From: UBA11891 sp003533785 | Lineage (GTDB): Bacteria > Bacteroidota > Bacteroidia > Flavobacteriales > Flavobacteriaceae | DNA: 64,000 bases | Direction: 5' to 3' | Assembly (NCBI GenBank): GCA_949511625.1 | Contig: CATFEX010000003.1 | Span: 62,001 to 126,000 of the forward strand | Shown here: one piece after another, positions 63,515 through 64,000 of the stretch | How the letters are laid out: every line of letters starts with the position of its first letter | Position numbering within the stretch: position 1 is the stretch's first letter | Made by a program: the position numbers and the translations under genes | The notes under the pieces: model-generated | What the model was told of the DNA's origin: nothing | Databases searched by the model: none | What the model saw: the letters and a program-made list of their open reading frames with translations, nothing else

Positions 63515-64000
63515 TTATTGAGAAAGATTTAACACATCTTCCATTCCGAAAACCCCTTTTTTCCCTAAAATCCATTCTGCAGCAATGACGGCACCAAAGG
63601 CAAATCCTAGTCGATTATAGGCTTCGTGACGAATCTTAATGGAGTCTATTGGACTAGAATATTCAACTTGATGAATCCCAGGAACTTCACCTTCTCTATG
63701 AGACTGAATGGGCAATTGGTTTTTTGCCGATGGATTTTTTGCGGTTTCCCATCCCTCAAGATGGGTTTTTTCAATGATATCTTCAGCAAGTGTAATGGCT
63801 GTTCCACTAGGGGCATCCAATTTGTGAATGTGATGAGTTTCTTCCACGGCCACTTTGTAACTGGGGTGTTTTTTCATGAATTCTGCCAAGTTTTTGTTGA
63901 GTGCAAAAAATAAATTAACACCGATGCTAAAGTTAGACGCATATAAAAAAGCCGTTTCTTTTTCCTTGCAAAGTATCTCCGCTTTTACTTTTTGGTCCAG
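63515..64000 (-). CDS. dapB: 4-hydroxy-tetrahydrodipicolinate reductase, C-terminal part
   Basis: DapB reduces hydroxytetrahydrodipicolinate in the lysine/diaminopimelate pathway. The minus-strand frame runs open to the window edge, so about 161 residues of the C-terminal part are seen. It has ASNFSIGVNLFFALNKN, EETHHIHKLDAPSGTAITLA with the catalytic HHxxKxDAPSGTA motif, and a typical end. It fits the dapD and lysA found in this window. The N-terminal NAD(P)-binding domain is beyond the window. Confidence 0.93.
   Translation of the reverse strand: MDQKVKAEILCKEKETAFLYASNFSIGVNLFFALNKNLAEFMKKHPSYKVAVEETHHIHKLDAPSGTAITLAEDIIEKTHLEGWETAKNPSAKNQLPIQSHREGEVPGIHQVEYSSPIDSIKIRHEAYNRLGFAFGAVIAAEWILGKKGVFGMEDVLNLSQ

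Noticed and set aside
1..64000. CRISPR arrays, tRNA or rRNA genes, prophage, insertion sequences
   Set aside because: No regularly spaced repeats, cloverleaf segments, transposase or phage genes were seen on either strand; gaps are under 180 bp.

Overview
The window looks like chromosomal core genome from a member of the Flavobacteriia (phylum Bacteroidota), probably a compact marine-type genome. Taxonomic clues are a GldI gliding lipoprotein, BshC (bacillithiol), the rpmB-rpmG-DUF4295 cluster, DUF5606 next to def, DUF3810, DUF349, two tandem DUF368 proteins and an OstA-like protein. Promoters fit the Bacteroidota form TTG-N17-19-TAnnTTTG, and clear Shine-Dalgarno sequences are lacking. About 63 protein genes fill the 64 kb; the longest gap is under 180 bp. 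I see no tRNA, rRNA, CRISPR array, insertion sequence, phage gene or integrase.

Layout. 1-16.4 kb (+): end of a fumarylacetoacetate-hydrolase family gene, cinA, rpmB-rpmG-DUF4295, ftsY, an alpha/beta hydrolase, rimO, bshC, guaA, a LysM protein, pyrG, yidC, mnmA and a nitronate monooxygenase. 16.4-30.8 kb (mixed): lysA, sucC, hsp20, uvrB, an acetyltransferase, a kinase-like unknown, a pRiA4b ORF-3 family protein, heme A synthase, a CCA-type nucleotidyltransferase, a TsaC-like protein, a small glycosyltransferase, dapD, ruvX, def, DUF5606 and mazG. 30.8-44.6 kb (-): a run read from a SpoU methylase and rel/spoT through fur, purA, OstA-like, an aminotransferase, a TPR protein, two DUF368 proteins and aroE to a DUF349 protein. 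44.7-52.7 kb (-): nrnA, gldI, a cyclophilin-FKBP fusion, DUF3810, then two periplasmic amidohydrolase-family proteins ending at a clear terminator. 52.8-64 kb (mixed): ndk, DUF721, a small lipoprotein, recF, a membrane TPR protein, ribH, a small membrane protein, mutL, two rhomboids, an EEP-family protein, WbqC, lepB and the truncated dapB.

How the genes work together. Many are housekeeping: translation and tRNA modification (rpmB, rpmG, rimO, mnmA, TsaC, CCA enzyme, def), nucleotide synthesis (guaA, pyrG, purA, ndk), lysine/diaminopimelate synthesis by the succinylase route (dapB, dapD, lysA), DNA repair (uvrB, recF, mutL, ruvX) and envelope assembly and secretion (ftsY, yidC, lepB, OstA-like, DUF368, gldI). 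Genes are tightly packed, often with 1-4 bp start/stop overlaps.

No obviously new multi-gene system such as a defence island or gene cluster was found. The most interesting points are an uncharacterised protein with kinase-like motifs (22348-23412), repeated 4-bp stop-codon overlaps at convergent gene pairs, paired repeats upstream of hsp20, paired amidohydrolase-family proteins of which one lacks metal ligands, and a DUF3810 membrane protein with an HExxH motif.
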